A stretch of DNA of 64,000 nucleotides from Robertmurraya sp. FSL R5-0851 (GCF_038002965.1 NZ_JBBOOE010000001.1:3453001-3517000), one strand, 5' to 3'; shown: positions 27,562 to 39,200, counted from the stretch's first letter. Notes: generated by a model from the sequence alone, not told the origin. Numbers and translations are program-made.

Positions 27562-28677
27562 CTGAATCTCACCTATTTATTTAGAACTATGCGCTTTATG
27601 ATCGTAATTGTTAGTGTGCTTTTGTCCGTTTTTATCCTGATTCAAATTTCAAAGGTTACATACCCCTTTATCATCGGACTTTTAATTGCTTTTATGCTAA
27701 ACCCATTTGTAAATTTTTTAGAAAGCAAAGGTCGGTTACCTAGAGCACTTGCCGTTTTAATCGGTATTATCTTTATTTTTGCTTTATTTGCAGGTTTCAT
27801 TACTTTATTAATTGCAGAAATTGTGTCTGGTGCAGACTATTTAGCTGATGTCGTCCCAAGACATTTGGATACTCTTATTGGTTTCATCGAGGACTTTATC
27901 ACTGCTCAGATTATTCCACTCTATAATCAATTAACAAGCTTATTTAATTCATTAGATACCGGGCAACAAGATACGATAATAACTAATATACAAAATGTCG
28001 GAAGAACCATTGGATCTACGATAGGTGATTTTGTACAAAGCTTCTTTGGAAACATACCTAATATCCTATCTTGGTTTCCAAATGCTGCAACAGTAGTCAT
28101 ATTCTCCTTGTTGGCCACTTTTTTCATTAGTAAAGATTGGTATCGCCTGTCAAGGTTTAGCAATAAGATTATTCCAACACGTGCAAAAAGCAGCACAAAG
28201 AGAGTACTTGAAGACTTAAAAAAAGCGTTATTTGGCTTTATAAAAGCTCAACTAACTCTAATATCTATTACAACTGTTATCATCCTTATTGGGCTTTTAA
28301 TATTACGTGTAGATTATGCGATTACCATCGCACTTGTAACAGGATTAGTCGATATTATTCCTTACTTAGGAACAGGTGCTGTATTTGTTCCGTGGATTAT
28401 TTATGAGGCTATTGCAGGAGAGATGAGTTTAGCTATTGGTTTAGGAGTTTTGTATATCATTGTGCTAGTTCAACGACAGGTCATGGAGCCAAAAGTATTA
28501 TCCTCTAACATAGGTCTTGATCCTCTTGCCACATTAATTGCGTTATTTGTTGGCTTTAAATTAATTGGCTTCTTAGGGTTAATTGCAGGTCCTGTTACCC
28601 TCGTCATCATCACAACCTTGCACCGTGCACATGTATTTAAAGATGTTTGGTCCTTTATTAAGGGAAAAGAAGCATAG
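27562..28677 (+). CDS. ytvI: sporulation integral membrane protein YtvI (AI-2E transporter family), probable CTG start
   Basis: The protein belongs to the AI-2E/PerM family: eight membrane segments with a large hydrophilic loop after the second pair and the C-terminal VDIIPYLGTGAVFVPWIIYEAIAG and QRQVMEPKVLSSNIGLDPLATLIALF signatures. YtvI is expressed in sporulation. The first ATG (27589) has no binding site, while AGGAGG (27547-27552) stands 9 nt before an in-frame CTG at 27562 that adds the family-like N-terminus M-N-L-T-Y-L-F-R-T. I therefore use the CTG start. It is followed by a palindromic terminator shared with the convergent fxsA. Confidence 0.85.
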   Translation: MNLTYLFRTMRFMIVIVSVLLSVFILIQISKVTYPFIIGLLIAFMLNPFVNFLESKGRLPRALAVLIGIIFIFALFAGFITLLIAEIVSGADYLADVVPRHLDTLIGFIEDFITAQIIPLYNQLTSLFNSLDTGQQDTIITNIQNVGRTIGSTIGDFVQSFFGNIPNILSWFPNAATVVIFSLLATFFISKDWYRLSRFSNKIIPTRAKSSTKRVLEDLKKALFGFIKAQLTLISITTVIILIGLLILRVDYAITIALVTGLVDIIPYLGTGAVFVPWIIYEAIAGEMSLAIGLGVLYIIVLVQRQVMEPKVLSSNIGLDPLATLIALFVGFKLIGFLGLIAGPVTLVIITTLHRAHVFKDVWSFIKGKEA

Positions 28678-28715
28678 AAGTCCATTCTCATGAGAATGGA
28701 CTTTTCTTATTTTAT
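28678..28715. terminator. bidirectional terminator between ytvI and fxsA
   Basis: AAGTCCATTCTCATGAGAATGGACTT is a perfect 26-bp palindrome, followed on the plus strand by TTCTTATTTTATT. It overlaps the region where both convergent genes end. Confidence 0.82.
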
Positions 28716-29093
28716 TATCTTAATTTTTCCTTTGTTCATCCAGTTGTGGAATGCCTTGCTGAGTAAGATTTTGAAGAATTTTCTTGTTGGCGGTACCAGT
28801 AATAGGAAGCCTGTTGCATCTGTTATAAAACCTGGTGTTAATAGAAGTGTGCCACCGATAATAATACAAACTCCATCCAATAGTACATCGCCAGGCATTT
28901 GACCGGATTGAAGGAGATGTTGAGCCTTTCTTATCGTATCTAGTCCTTGTTGCTTTGCTAGGTAGGCACCAAGCAAGCCAGTTAGAACGATAAGGGTGAT
29001 GGTAGTCCAGATGCCAATAGTCTTACCTGATAAGAGCAAAAGACCGATTTCTGCTGCCGGTATAATAATTAATAGTAAAACGATATAACGCAA
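28707..29093 (-). CDS. fxsA: FxsA family membrane protein
   Basis: The 128-residue protein has three membrane segments and the FxsA core: PAAEIGLLLLSGKTIGIWTT, followed by the GLLGAYLAKQQGLDTI helix and LLTPGFITDATGFLLLVPPTR. The E in PAAEI and the conserved PGFITD loop are typical. E. coli FxsA counteracts phage F exclusion; the function in Bacillus is unknown. It starts with TTG at 29093 and has a GAGG binding site. It lies just downstream of pyk. Confidence 0.87.
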   Translation of the reverse strand: MRYIVLLLIIIPAAEIGLLLLSGKTIGIWTTITLIVLTGLLGAYLAKQQGLDTIRKAQHLLQSGQMPGDVLLDGVCIIIGGTLLLTPGFITDATGFLLLVPPTRKFFKILLSKAFHNWMNKGKIKIIK

Positions 29094-29146
29094 AATAATC
29101 GCCTCCTAGTTGTCCTTATATTATATGTGTATTCTTTAAAATCAGC

Positions 29147-29174
29147 AAAAAAGAAGCAGCCATTAGGCTACTTC
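29147..29174 (-). terminator. terminator of pfkA-pyk
   Basis: On the minus strand GAAGTAGCC pairs with GGCTGCTTC and is followed by TTTTTT, 10 bp after the pyk stop. Confidence 0.85.
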
Positions 29175-29184
29175 TTCACTTATA

Positions 29185-30942
29185 TTATAGAACGCTCGCG
29201 TGACCGTTATAAATAACACCATGTGAAGCGTCAATCGTAACTTCTTGACCATCCTTTAAGCTAGTAGTTGCACCTTCAGCGCCTACAATTACTGGAATCC
29301 CAAGACTCAGTCCTACTACTGCAGCATGACTTGTTAAGCCGCCTTCTTCCGTAACTAACGCACTGCATTTTTCAATTGCTGGAACCATCTCAGCATCTGA
29401 GCCAATCGTAACAAGGATAGAACCTTCTGTTACTTTATCTAACGCTTCTTTCGCTGAGTTAGCAATCACCACTTTACCAAAAGCTGTTTTTCTTCCAATT
29501 CCTTGAGCTTTTAGTACTACATCTCCAACAACATGAATTTTCATTAAGTTTGTTGTGCCTTTAACATTGACCGCACCTGCAGTAATTACCACTAAATCTC
29601 CGCGAGAAACGATTCCACTGTTTAAGCTTTCCTCTACCGCTGTATCAAGCATTTCATCAGTAGTATTGGCTTGTTTTCCGATTTGAGGATACACACCCCA
29701 AGCTAGTGATAGACGTCGGGCTACACCGTCATCAGAAGTAACAGCCACAATTGGAGCCTTAGGACGGTATTTAGAGATCATTCTAGCCGTATGTCCACTT
29801 TCAGTAGGAGCAATGATCGCATTTGCATCCAGATTTAATGCTGTGTGCGCAACTGATTGCCCAATTGCATCTGTAATATTATGATCATTTTCTTTGCTAC
29901 GGTTAGATAAGATTTCTTTATGATCCAATGCAGATTCTGCACGAGATGCAATGTTATGCATCGTTTGAACCGCTTCTACAGGATACACACCAGCAGCTGT
30001 TTCCCCTGAGAGCATAATAGCGTCTGTTCCATCAAAGATAGCATTGGCTACGTCACTTGCTTCCGCTCTTGTTGGACGTGGGTTACGTTGCATAGAATCA
30101 AGCATTTGTGTAGCCGTAATAACTGGCTTCCCTTGTGCGTTACATTTTTTAATTAAACTTTTTTGAACAAGAGGTACCTCTTCCGCAGGAATTTCTACTC
30201 CAAGGTCTCCACGTGCAACCATTAGTCCGTCAGAGATTTCAAGAATTTCGTTGATTTTATCAACACCTTCTTGATTTTCAATTTTAGGAATAATGTGGAT
30301 ATGTGTTGCATTTTGTTCCTCTAATAAACGGCGAATTTCTAGTACATCGGATGCACGACGTACAAAGGAAGCAGCAATAAAGTCAATTCCTTGCTCGATA
30401 CCAAAAACAATATCGTTCGCATCCTTTTCTGTGATTCCTGGCAGATTAACTGAAACACCTGGAACGTTTACACCTTTTTTATTTTTAAGTGTGCCCGTAT
30501 TTAAAATTTTCGTATAAATTTCTCCAGCATCACGGTCAATCTTAGTTACTTCTAAGCCGATTAAACCGTCATCTAGTAAAATTTTTGAACCTTCGTTCAC
30601 ATCATCAATTAATCCAGGATATGTAATGGAGAATTTATCAACTGTTCCTTCTACCTCGGTCATTGATACAATCACATCGTTACCTGCAACTAACTCAATT
30701 GCACCATCAACCATATTATTTGTACGAATTTCTGGACCTTTTGTATCTAACAGAATAGCAACTGTTTTTCCGGTTTGCTTTGAAGCTTCACGGATATTTC
30801 TAATACGTGCACCATGCTCTTCATGGTCACCGTGAGAGAAGTTTAGACGAGCAACATTCATCCCAGCCTCAATCAGCTGTGTTAATTTTTCTACGCTTTC
30901 ACTTGCTGGGCCTATAGTACAAACAATTTTTGTTTTACGCAT
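29185..30942 (-). CDS. pyk: pyruvate kinase with C-terminal PEP-utilizer domain
   Basis: The enzyme makes pyruvate and ATP from phosphoenolpyruvate. The TIM-barrel catalytic domain includes [12 protein letters not shown], the catalytic lysine segment [14 protein letters not shown] and the metal-binding [11 protein letters not shown]; the allosteric domain follows to about residue 470. The last 110 residues form the extra mobile domain of Bacillus and Geobacillus kinases ([23 protein letters not shown]), which lacks its own activity. The length of 585 equals that of B. subtilis. It is 33 bp after pfkA and co-transcribed. Confidence 0.97.
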   Translation of the reverse strand: MRKTKIVCTIGPASESVEKLTQLIEAGMNVARLNFSHGDHEEHGARIRNIREASKQTGKTVAILLDTKGPEIRTNNMVDGAIELVAGNDVIVSMTEVEGTVDKFSITYPGLIDDVNEGSKILLDDGLIGLEVTKIDRDAGEIYTKILNTGTLKNKKGVNVPGVSVNLPGITEKDANDIVFGIEQGIDFIAASFVRRASDVLEIRRLLEEQNATHIHIIPKIENQEGVDKINEILEISDGLMVARGDLGVEIPAEEVPLVQKSLIKKCNAQGKPVITATQMLDSMQRNPRPTRAEASDVANAIFDGTDAIMLSGETAAGVYPVEAVQTMHNIASRAESALDHKEILSNRSKENDHNITDAIGQSVAHTALNLDANAIIAPTESGHTARMISKYRPKAPIVAVTSDDGVARRLSLAWGVYPQIGKQANTTDEMLDTAVEESLNSGIVSRGDLVVITAGAVNVKGTTNLMKIHVVGDVVLKAQGIGRKTAFGKVVIANSAKEALDKVTEGSILVTIGSDAEMVPAIEKCSALVTEEGGLTSHAAVVGLSLGIPVIVGAEGATTSLKDGQEVTIDASHGVIYNGHASVL

Positions 30943-30975
30943 ACAATTGTGGACCTCCTAATATTTTAAAAAACG

Positions 30976-31941
<966 letters not shown>

Positions 31942-32044
31942 TCACCTCTGTATTGGATTGTTGAAGTATTATGTATAGTTAGAAGATGAATAATACGACA
32001 TGTGATGCACTACTATTATTTACAGAATACCCGGGAATATTTCT

Positions 32045-32073
32045 AAAATACCATGAAGAAACAATGTTCTCAA
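32045..32073 (-). promoter_or_regulatory. putative sigma-A promoter of pfkA-pyk
   Basis: On the minus strand TTGAGA (32073-32068), a 17-nt spacer and TATTTT (32050-32045). It gives a leader of about 100 nt before pfkA. Confidence 0.55.
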
Positions 32074-32115
32074 CTCTATCATAAACATAAAATCAATAGA
32101 CGAAATAGTTTTTTT

Positions 32116-32131
32116 ATTGAAAGCGCTTAAT
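32116..32131. promoter_or_regulatory. cre-like site upstream of the pfkA promoter
   Basis: ATTGAAAGCGCTTAAT contains the core TTGAAAGCGCTTAA, a strong partial match to the cre consensus. It lies about 43 bp upstream of the proposed -35 hexamer, a place more suited to CcpA activation than to repression. Confidence 0.5.
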
Positions 32132-32196
32132 ACTATCTTTTTTTTCTAAAAATGTTCATAATTCGATATTTACTGTCATTTTATTGGGATTTCTCT

Positions 32197-32230
32197 AAAA
32201 AAATAAGAAAGAGTGTGTCGAAACACACTC
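32197..32230 (-). terminator. terminator of accDA
   Basis: On the minus strand GAGTGTGT and ACACACTC pair around TTCG, a stable tetraloop, and run into TTTCTTATTTTTTT. The accA stop codon lies at the foot of the stem. Confidence 0.87.
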
Positions 32231-33209
32231 ATCCATTTACACCTATATATTCGTGCAAAAATGTATATTTACCCATATTCTTGTATTTTTCATATCTTAA
32301 TGCAAGCAGTTCATTTTCTGTTAGCTGTAACAACTGCTTTAGTGACTGTTGAATCGTATTTCTTATGCTTTCGGCTTGAGTATTTACATCCTTATGGGCT
32401 CCACCTCGAACTTCAGGAATAATTTCATCAATCACTCCAAGTTCCTTTAAGTCTGGTGCCGTGATTTTCATTGTTTCAGCCGCCTGTTTCGCAAGAGAAG
32501 CATCCTTCCAAAGAATAGCTGCAGCTCCTTCAGGGGAAATAACCGAGTACGTTGAGTTTTCAAGCATGTGGATATGATCACCTACACCAAGTGCAAGGGC
32601 ACCACCACTTCCTCCTTCTCCAATGACAATACAAACAATAGGTACGGTTAAGCTTGCCATTTCAAAAAGGTTCCTTGCAATCGCTTCGCTTTGCCCTCTT
32701 TCTTCCGCAGCTTTCCCAGGATACGCACCCTTCGTATCAATAAAACAAATAATCGGACGATTGAATTTCTCCGCTTGCTTCATAAGTCTCAATGCTTTAC
32801 GGTACCCCTCAGGATGTGGCATTCCAAAATTTCTACGGATATTTTCCTTCGTATCTTTCCCACGCTGATGGCCAATAATAGTAACAGGCAAACCTTGGAA
32901 CTTCGCTACTCCTGCTACAATGGCTTCATCATCTCCAAAAAAGCGGTCCCCATGACATTCAATGAAATCAGAAAAGATAATTGATAAATAGTCTTGAGTT
33001 GTTGGCCTGGCAGGATGTCTCGCAATTTGCACTCTATCCCATGGCTTCATGTTGTCATAAATATCTTTTTCAAGCTTTTGAAGTCTTGCCTCAAGCTTTT
33101 CAATTTCGTCTGTCAAATCTACTTCTGCACTCGCTGTAAATTCTTTTAATTCTGCAATTTTCTTTTTCAGTTCAATGACTGGTTTTTCGAATTCTAGTTC
33201 TCCAACCAT
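32229..33209 (-). CDS. accA: acetyl-CoA carboxylase carboxyltransferase, alpha subunit
   Basis: AccA and AccD together move the carboxyl group from biotin to acetyl-CoA, making malonyl-CoA for fatty acid synthesis. The N-terminus is the AccA helical region ([14 protein letters not shown]); the crotonase-fold core includes [39 protein letters not shown]. Its start overlaps the end of accD by 16 bp and has GGAGG 9 nt before the ATG. The length of 326 is normal. Confidence 0.97.
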   Translation of the reverse strand: MVGELEFEKPVIELKKKIAELKEFTASAEVDLTDEIEKLEARLQKLEKDIYDNMKPWDRVQIARHPARPTTQDYLSIIFSDFIECHGDRFFGDDEAIVAGVAKFQGLPVTIIGHQRGKDTKENIRRNFGMPHPEGYRKALRLMKQAEKFNRPIICFIDTKGAYPGKAAEERGQSEAIARNLFEMASLTVPIVCIVIGEGGSGGALALGVGDHIHMLENSTYSVISPEGAAAILWKDASLAKQAAETMKITAPDLKELGVIDEIIPEVRGGAHKDVNTQAESIRNTIQQSLKQLLQLTENELLALRYEKYKNMGKYTFLHEYIGVNG

Positions 33210-34075
33210 TCTATTTCACCTCCAGGCGTATGAATATCAAGCAATGTGGAAATTTTCTCTCTCAAATCATCCCTAGATATTACCGCATCTAACTGACCAT
33301 GTTTTAAAAGAAATTCTGCTGTTTGAAAATCCTCAGGAAGCTCTTCTCTAATGGTTTGTTCGATAATGCGTCTCCCTGCAAATCCAATTAAAGCTCCTGG
33401 CTCAGCGAAATTATAGTCCCCAAGAGAAGCGAAACTAGCAGACACTCCTCCAGTAGTTGGGTGTGTCATGATCGATATGATTAGGTTACCTTCGTCGCTA
33501 AACTTTTTAAGGGCAACACTCGTCTTGGCCATCTGCATCAGGCTCAATACTCCCTCTTGCATCCTTGCTCCACCTGAAGCTGTAAAGATGATAAATGGGA
33601 TGGATAGCTCACCTGCTTTTTCGATCGCTCTCGTAATCTTCTCACCAACTACAGAGCCCATACTTCCCATTCTAAAAGTAGAATCCATCACGGCAACAAC
33701 CGCGTCATGTCCTTCGACCTTACATACACCAGTCACAACAGCTTCATTTAAATTTGTTTTCTGACGATCTTTTTCAAGCTTTTCTATATAATCAGGGAAT
33801 CCAAGCGGGTTCTCAGATATCATATAACGATCAAGTTCAACGAAGCTTCCTTCGTCAACAAAGCTTTTTAGCCTCTCTTTTGAATTCATTGGATGATGAT
33901 ACCCACAGTGAATACAAACCTTAAGATTCTTCATTAACTCCTTGGAATACATGATTTTCTTACATCTTGGACACTTGGTCATAATCCCTTCTGGGACATC
34001 TTGTTTTGCAGCTTCGGTTGGAATAGTTGCATATTTTTTCTTCTTTGGTTTTGTAAATAGGTCTTTAATCGGCAA
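33194..34075 (-). CDS. accD: acetyl-CoA carboxylase carboxyltransferase, beta subunit
   Basis: The 293-residue subunit has the N-terminal zinc finger ([20 protein letters not shown], completed by IHC; residues about 35-58) that binds mRNA or nucleic acid in homologues, then the crotonase-fold core with [21 protein letters not shown]. The start is TTG at 34075, 7 nt from GGGGAGG. It is first in the accD-accA operon. A 13-bp palindrome (GTGGTCAGACCAC) lies 35 bp before its start. Confidence 0.97.
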   Translation of the reverse strand: MPIKDLFTKPKKKKYATIPTEAAKQDVPEGIMTKCPRCKKIMYSKELMKNLKVCIHCGYHHPMNSKERLKSFVDEGSFVELDRYMISENPLGFPDYIEKLEKDRQKTNLNEAVVTGVCKVEGHDAVVAVMDSTFRMGSMGSVVGEKITRAIEKAGELSIPFIIFTASGGARMQEGVLSLMQMAKTSVALKKFSDEGNLIISIMTHPTTGGVSASFASLGDYNFAEPGALIGFAGRRIIEQTIREELPEDFQTAEFLLKHGQLDAVISRDDLREKISTLLDIHTPGGEIEWLEN

Positions 34076-34109
34076 GCTTAAACCTCCCCATAGAATTCTA
34101 ATAATCTCA

Positions 34110-34122
34110 GTGGTCAGACCAC
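34110..34122. promoter_or_regulatory. FadR-type operator palindrome before accD
   Basis: GTGGTCAGACCAC is a perfect 13-bp palindrome about a central A. Its TGGTC-N-GACCA shape is that of FadR-subfamily GntR operators (TGGTnnnACCA). An identical copy lies at 36146-36158 before ytsJ, and the FadR-like gene lies between. Confidence 0.75.
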
Positions 34123-34130
34123 TACAATGA

Positions 34131-34156
34131 AAAATAATGCCTTTTTATATGAAGGC
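34131..34156 (-). terminator. weak terminator after the FadR-family gene
   Basis: On the minus strand GCCTTCATATAAAAAGGC is followed by ATTATTTTTC. The stem is only 5 bp. Confidence 0.5.
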
Positions 34157-34217
34157 TCGTCTAGTTCTTTTTATCATGTTAGTATAATGTCACAACAAAT
34201 TCTGCAGATATTTGTCG

Positions 34218-34841
34218 TTAATCATTCGACAGTTTCCGTAGTGAATAGTACGACTTTAGAACATCCGCCTCATTTCCACCTAGTAAGGCTTGCACGATTG
34301 CGAGGTAGAACGGATCGTTCCTTTCCATCTTCGGAAGCTTTAGCGCATCGTAATAATCATTTAAAATCGACCAAATACGATAGAAAAGATGATTATCTGC
34401 CAGCTCAACAATTTTTATAAAAAACTGATCGTCCGTAAATTCGCAAGATTCGAGCCACTTTTTTAAATCTTCTAGTTGGTTTACATTATTTCTACGGAGA
34501 ATGAGTCTTAAACAATCTAATTCGATTAAATATTTCGTTTCAATCACATCTTGTTTTGCTTTTGAATCTTGAAGCACAAATGTGCCAAGTAGCTGCACAA
34601 GCTGATTACTGCGAAAATCTCTTATAAAGGTACCTTCTCCTCGACGGGTCTCAATAAGTCCTAAAAGTTCTAAAGCTCTTAAAGCTTCACGAACAGAGGA
34701 GCGTCCTACATTAAGACGCTCACAAAGTTCTCGCTCTGATGGAATTTTATCACCGGGTTTTAAACCATCCTGTTCAATCATACTGCGAAGCTGCTTGACA
34801 ATTTCCAGATAGACTTTTGAGCCTCGTTCCACTGGTTCCAT
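34218..34841 (-). CDS. FadR/GntR-family transcriptional regulator
   Basis: The protein has an N-terminal winged helix (GSKVYLEIVKQLRSMIEQDGLKPGDKIPSERELCERLNVGRSSVREALRALE...; residues about 8-75) followed by an all-helical FadR-type ligand domain. The helix-turn-helix part is canonical. The start is set at the ATG at 34841 (MEPVERGSKVY, about 207 residues), just after the ytsJ stop at 34855; the open frame extends to 34916 inside ytsJ but without a good binding site. It probably regulates the flanking accDA and ytsJ through the paired palindromes and itself as part of the ytsJ transcript. The effector is unknown. Confidence 0.82.
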   Translation of the reverse strand: MEPVERGSKVYLEIVKQLRSMIEQDGLKPGDKIPSERELCERLNVGRSSVREALRALELLGLIETRRGEGTFIRDFRSNQLVQLLGTFVLQDSKAKQDVIETKYLIELDCLRLILRRNNVNQLEDLKKWLESCEFTDDQFFIKIVELADNHLFYRIWSILNDYYDALKLPKMERNDPFYLAIVQALLGGNEADVLKSYYSLRKLSND

Positions 34842-34854
34842 ACTCACTTTAAGA

Positions 34855-36093
34855 TCACTCGCTCTTTCCAATAACGGAAAGCTGGCTAGTTCTAGTCTTA
34901 ATCTCGAGTGGGTCAACCTTCAATCTGGCTACACCTGTTTCCATTGCTGCCTTCGCAACTGCTGCCGCTACCTCTGGCGCTACTCTCGAATCGAATGGTG
35001 CTGGAATAACGTAGTCAGCGCTTAGCTCCTCTTCTGAGACAAGACTAGCAATCGCTTCAACCGCTGCCACCTTCATTTTTTCATTTATGTGAGTGGCTCT
35101 TACGTCTAAAGCACCTCTGAAGATTCCAGGGAAAGCTAGTACATTATTTACTTGGTTCGGGAAGTCAGAACGTCCGGTTCCGATAACCTTCGCTCCAGCT
35201 TTTTTCGCTTCTTCAGGCATGATCTCCGGTGTTGGATTCGCCATAGCGAAAATAATTGGATCCTCATTCATTGTTTGAATCATTTCACCCGTTAATGCAC
35301 CTGCAACAGAAACTCCAATAAACACATCTGCACCTTTAAGTGCATCTACAAGACTACCTGTTTCTTGATTACGGTTCGTATATTTGGCTATTTCATTTTT
35401 AATGTCGTTCATTCCAAATGGTCTGCCTTCATATATAGCTCCTTTAGTGTCACACATAATAATATCACGTACACCATAGGTATATAAAAGTTTCATAATT
35501 GCAATCCCTGCAGCACCTGCTCCGTTAGCTACGACCTTAATTTCATTCATCGATTTGCCAACAAGCTTTAGCGCATTTACTAAACCAGCAACTGTAACGA
35601 TTGCTGTACCATGCTGATCATCATGAAACACAGGTATATTGGTTTCCTTTTTAAGTCTCTCCTCAATCACAAAGCAATTAGGAGCAGCAATATCTTCAAG
35701 GTTTATTCCGCCGAATGTTGGTTCTAATAACTTGACGGTTTCAATAATTTTTTCGACGTCAGTTGTACCTAAGCAGATTGGAAATGCATCAACTCCAGCA
35801 AAGCTTTTAAACAAAACAGCCTTTCCTTCCATAACAGGAAGTGCCGCTTCTGGTCCAATATTTCCTAATCCAAGTACAGCTGTTCCATCAGAAACAACAG
35901 CAACCATATTCCCTTTCATCGTGTAATCATAGACCGTTTCAGGCTTGTCATAAATTTCTTTACAAGGCTCGGCCACTCCTGGCGAATAGGCAAGGCTTAG
36001 GTCATTTGCATTCCTAACTTGAACTTTCGATTTTGACTCGAGCTTACCTTTGTTTACTCTGTGCATATGTAATGCTTCTTCACGTAAAGTCAA
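34855..36093 (-). CDS. ytsJ: malic enzyme YtsJ
   Basis: YtsJ decarboxylates malate to pyruvate, making NADPH or NADH. The protein has the two-domain bacterial malic enzyme layout: N-terminal catalytic part with SLAYSPGVAEPCKEI, DGTAVLGLGNIGP and FHDDQHGTAIV, and a C-terminal NAD(P)-binding fold (VVANGAGAAGIAIMKLL). The start is set at TTG 36093 (MTLREEALHMHRVNKGK, as in homologues), 8 nt after GGGGTGG; the ATG at 36105 touches the binding site. The gene is upstream of, and probably co-transcribed with, the FadR-type regulator. Confidence 0.92.
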   Translation of the reverse strand: MTLREEALHMHRVNKGKLESKSKVQVRNANDLSLAYSPGVAEPCKEIYDKPETVYDYTMKGNMVAVVSDGTAVLGLGNIGPEAALPVMEGKAVLFKSFAGVDAFPICLGTTDVEKIIETVKLLEPTFGGINLEDIAAPNCFVIEERLKKETNIPVFHDDQHGTAIVTVAGLVNALKLVGKSMNEIKVVANGAGAAGIAIMKLLYTYGVRDIIMCDTKGAIYEGRPFGMNDIKNEIAKYTNRNQETGSLVDALKGADVFIGVSVAGALTGEMIQTMNEDPIIFAMANPTPEIMPEEAKKAGAKVIGTGRSDFPNQVNNVLAFPGIFRGALDVRATHINEKMKVAAVEAIASLVSEEELSADYVIPAPFDSRVAPEVAAAVAKAAMETGVARLKVDPLEIKTRTSQLSVIGKSE

Positions 36094-36145
36094 AATGCAT
36101 TCCACCCCTTAGTTAAAATAACTTTCTTTTCTCCATCCCCTTTTA

Positions 36146-36158
36146 GTGGTCAGACCAC
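36146..36158. promoter_or_regulatory. FadR-type operator palindrome before ytsJ
   Basis: GTGGTCAGACCAC is identical to the site before accD. It lies 13 bp downstream of the ytsJ -10 element, that is over about +6 to +18, a normal place for a repressor. Confidence 0.78.
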
Positions 36159-36170
36159 GTACACTTACAC

Positions 36171-36198
36171 AATATAACATAATACAAATGGATGTAAA
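36171..36198 (-). promoter_or_regulatory. putative sigma-A promoter of ytsJ
   Basis: On the minus strand TTTACA (36198-36193), a 16-nt spacer and TATATT (36176-36171), between dnaE and ytsJ. Confidence 0.65.
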
Positions 36199-36204
36199 GG
36201 CTAA

Positions 36205-39200
36205 TTATTTCAAAATGACGTTATCTGAACCAAGCAACGCCTGGATTTCCCTAATGAGTATCGTTGTAGGTTGTACATAATCCTCTTTACCAAGCCTAAT
36301 ACTTCTCTTAGATTCCTCGTAGTAAAGAATAACAGGTGTTCCTCCAGAATGCCTGTTTAACAGTTTCTTTAGTGTATGCAAAAATTCACCATGTTCTTGA
36401 TGCTTTTGTATTTTTAGATATAATACGTTTTTATCTTCCACCACTTCTTCGTTCTTAACTACTTCCTTGGCCGATGATATAATAAGTTGCTTTGCTCCAT
36501 TTCGTTCCTCGATTTTCCCATCAACAATCACAATATTACCTTGTTGTAAGAGCATCGAATATCTTTTAAGAACAGTAGGAAACACAACCGACTCCATATC
36601 TCCACTTTGATCTGATACTGTCAAGAAAGCCATCGTTTCTCCCTTTTTTGTACGAATTTTCTTCAATTCAGTAATATAGACCAAAACTCTTACATTTCTA
36701 ATTTTTGTTGAAATGTAAGAAATCGCCATTGTTTGTTCCAATTTAGCTTCTTTCTCATAAATGGAAACGGGGTGGTCCGAAAGATATAAGCCTAATGCTT
36801 CTTTCTCCTGCCTTAGTTTATCTTCAGCCCTTATCGGATCAACGGTTACATATTTTGGTTTCAGGAAAAACTCATCATCTGTAAATAGATCTCCTTGCTG
36901 TGAGTCATCAGGATTTACTAGCTGCGCATGATCTAAAGCCACGTCAAGGCTAGCTAATAGCACGGCACGGTCTTCTCCGAATTCATCGAAGCTACCGGAA
37001 TGGATAAGCGATTCTAATGCCTTCCGGTTAACTGATTTAGCAGACACTCGGATACAAAAATCAAAGAGATCCGAAAATTTCTTGCTTTTTCTAGCGGAGA
37101 ACAAGCCCTTTAAAGCTGCAACGCCAATCCCCTTTATGGCTGTAAGACTGTATCGAATTGCATGATTTTCCACTAAGAAAGTATAGCCGCTTTTGTTAAT
37201 GGATGGAGGCAAAACTTGAATACCCATTTCACGACATTCTTTTATATATTGAGCAATCTTTGACTCATTACCAATACTTGAGGATAATAACGCAGCCATA
37301 AAATACACTGGATAGTTCGCTTTAAGGTATGCGAGTTGATACGCAATCACACTGTATGCAACGGCATGACTCCTATTAAATCCATAGTTTGCAAATTTTA
37401 CGATCAGATCATATACCTCATTGGCAATGCTTGACTCGTACCCCTTTGTCATTGCACCTTCAACGAAATGCTGTCTTTCTTTATCAAGAATTTCTTTTTT
37501 CTTTTTTCCAACTGCTCGCCTCAATAAGTCAGCTTCACCTAAACTAAACCCCGCCATCGTTGAAGCAATTTGCATGATTTGTTCTTGATACACGATGATT
37601 CCATACGTATTTTCAAGAATTGACTTCAAATCTTCATGCAAATACGAGATATGTTCTTTTCCATGCTTTCTATCTATAAACATCGGAATATTTTCCATAG
37701 GTCCGGGACGGTATAGAGCGTTTACCGCAACAATATCTTCAAAATTTGTTGGCTTTAACCGTCTTAATACATGTCTCATCCCTTCAGACTCTAATTGAAA
37801 CACACCCGTTGTTTCTCCACGGCTTAACATCAAAAACGTATCCTTATCATCTAAAGGAATCGTTTTAATATCAAAATTAACTCTTACTCTCTTTTTTATC
37901 AAATCAATAATAGATTCTATGAGGGTTAAATTCCTTAAACCCAGAAAATCCATTTTTAATAGTCCAACCTCTTCCAAATCGTCCATCGCATACTGAGTGA
38001 GATAGACAGATTGACTTCCCTCACTTATGGGAACAGTGTTAACAAGCGGTTCTTCAGAGATCACTACCCCAGCTGCATGTGTGGATGTGTGCCTTGGAAG
38101 GCCCTCTAACTTTACTGCTGTCTCAAACAGCCTTTGGTTTGTAGGAGATTCATTAACAAATGCACGGAGCCTTTCTGACTGAGCGTAGGCATCTTTTAAT
38201 GATATTCCAAGTTGCGAAGGTACCGCTCTTGACAGACCTTCGAGTTCCTTCGTATTTAATCCAAAAGCTCTTCCAACATCACGAAGGGCCGCTTTTGCTG
38301 CCAACGTACCAAAAGTAACGATTTGAGCCACATGTGCTTCTCCGTACTTGTTAGCGACATACTCGATCACCTCATCACGACGGTGATCCGGAAAGTCGAT
38401 ATCGATATCTGGCATTGTGATACGTTCTGGATTTAGAAACCTTTCAAATAACAAATCATATTTTAATGGGTCAACATCCGTTATGTACAACACATATGAA
38501 ACCAACGATCCTGCTGCCGAACCTCTACCTGGACCAGTTAATATATGCTGTTCTCGTGAAAACCTCATAAAATCCCAAACAATTAAGAAGTAATCAGCAA
38601 ATTTCATTTTCTCTATTACGCTTAATTCGTATCGTAATCGCTCTTTATGCTCTTTGGTTGCAGAGCTGTACCTTTCAGAAAGACCTTTCATGCAAAGCTT
38701 TTCTAACAATCCCTCTGCCGTTTCACCCTCAAGTGTTGGATACTTAGGAAGCTTTTGTTTATGGAGCTCAACCATAACATTGCATTCTTCAGCAATTCGC
38801 CAAGTATTTTCTAACGCTTTAGGGAAGTCTGCAAAAAGTTCAACCATCTCTGCACTCGTTTTTAAATAATATTGGTCGGTCTCCAAACGTTCCCTGTCAT
38901 CATCCTGTAACTTCTCCCCATTTTTTATGGCTAATAAACACTCATGGGCAAATGAATCCGATTGTTGTAGATATCGAACATTATTTGTGACGACTGTTTG
39001 TACTGAATAAGAGTTCCCTAAAGAAACGAGTTTGTTTAAAAGACTGGTTTCTGCTGGTACATTATGATTTTGCAAGGAAAGAAAGAAGCTATCTGCTCCA
39101 AATATATGTTTATACAAATCTGCACATTTCGCTGCTTGTTCTTCGTTATCCTCTAGTAAGTACGACTCGATTTCCCCCGCATCTCCCGGAGAAATCGCAA

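Noticed and set aside
34842-34916. 25-residue N-terminal extension of the FadR-type regulator into ytsJ
   Set aside because: It lies inside ytsJ, has no binding site, and the winged-helix domain starts after M at 34841.
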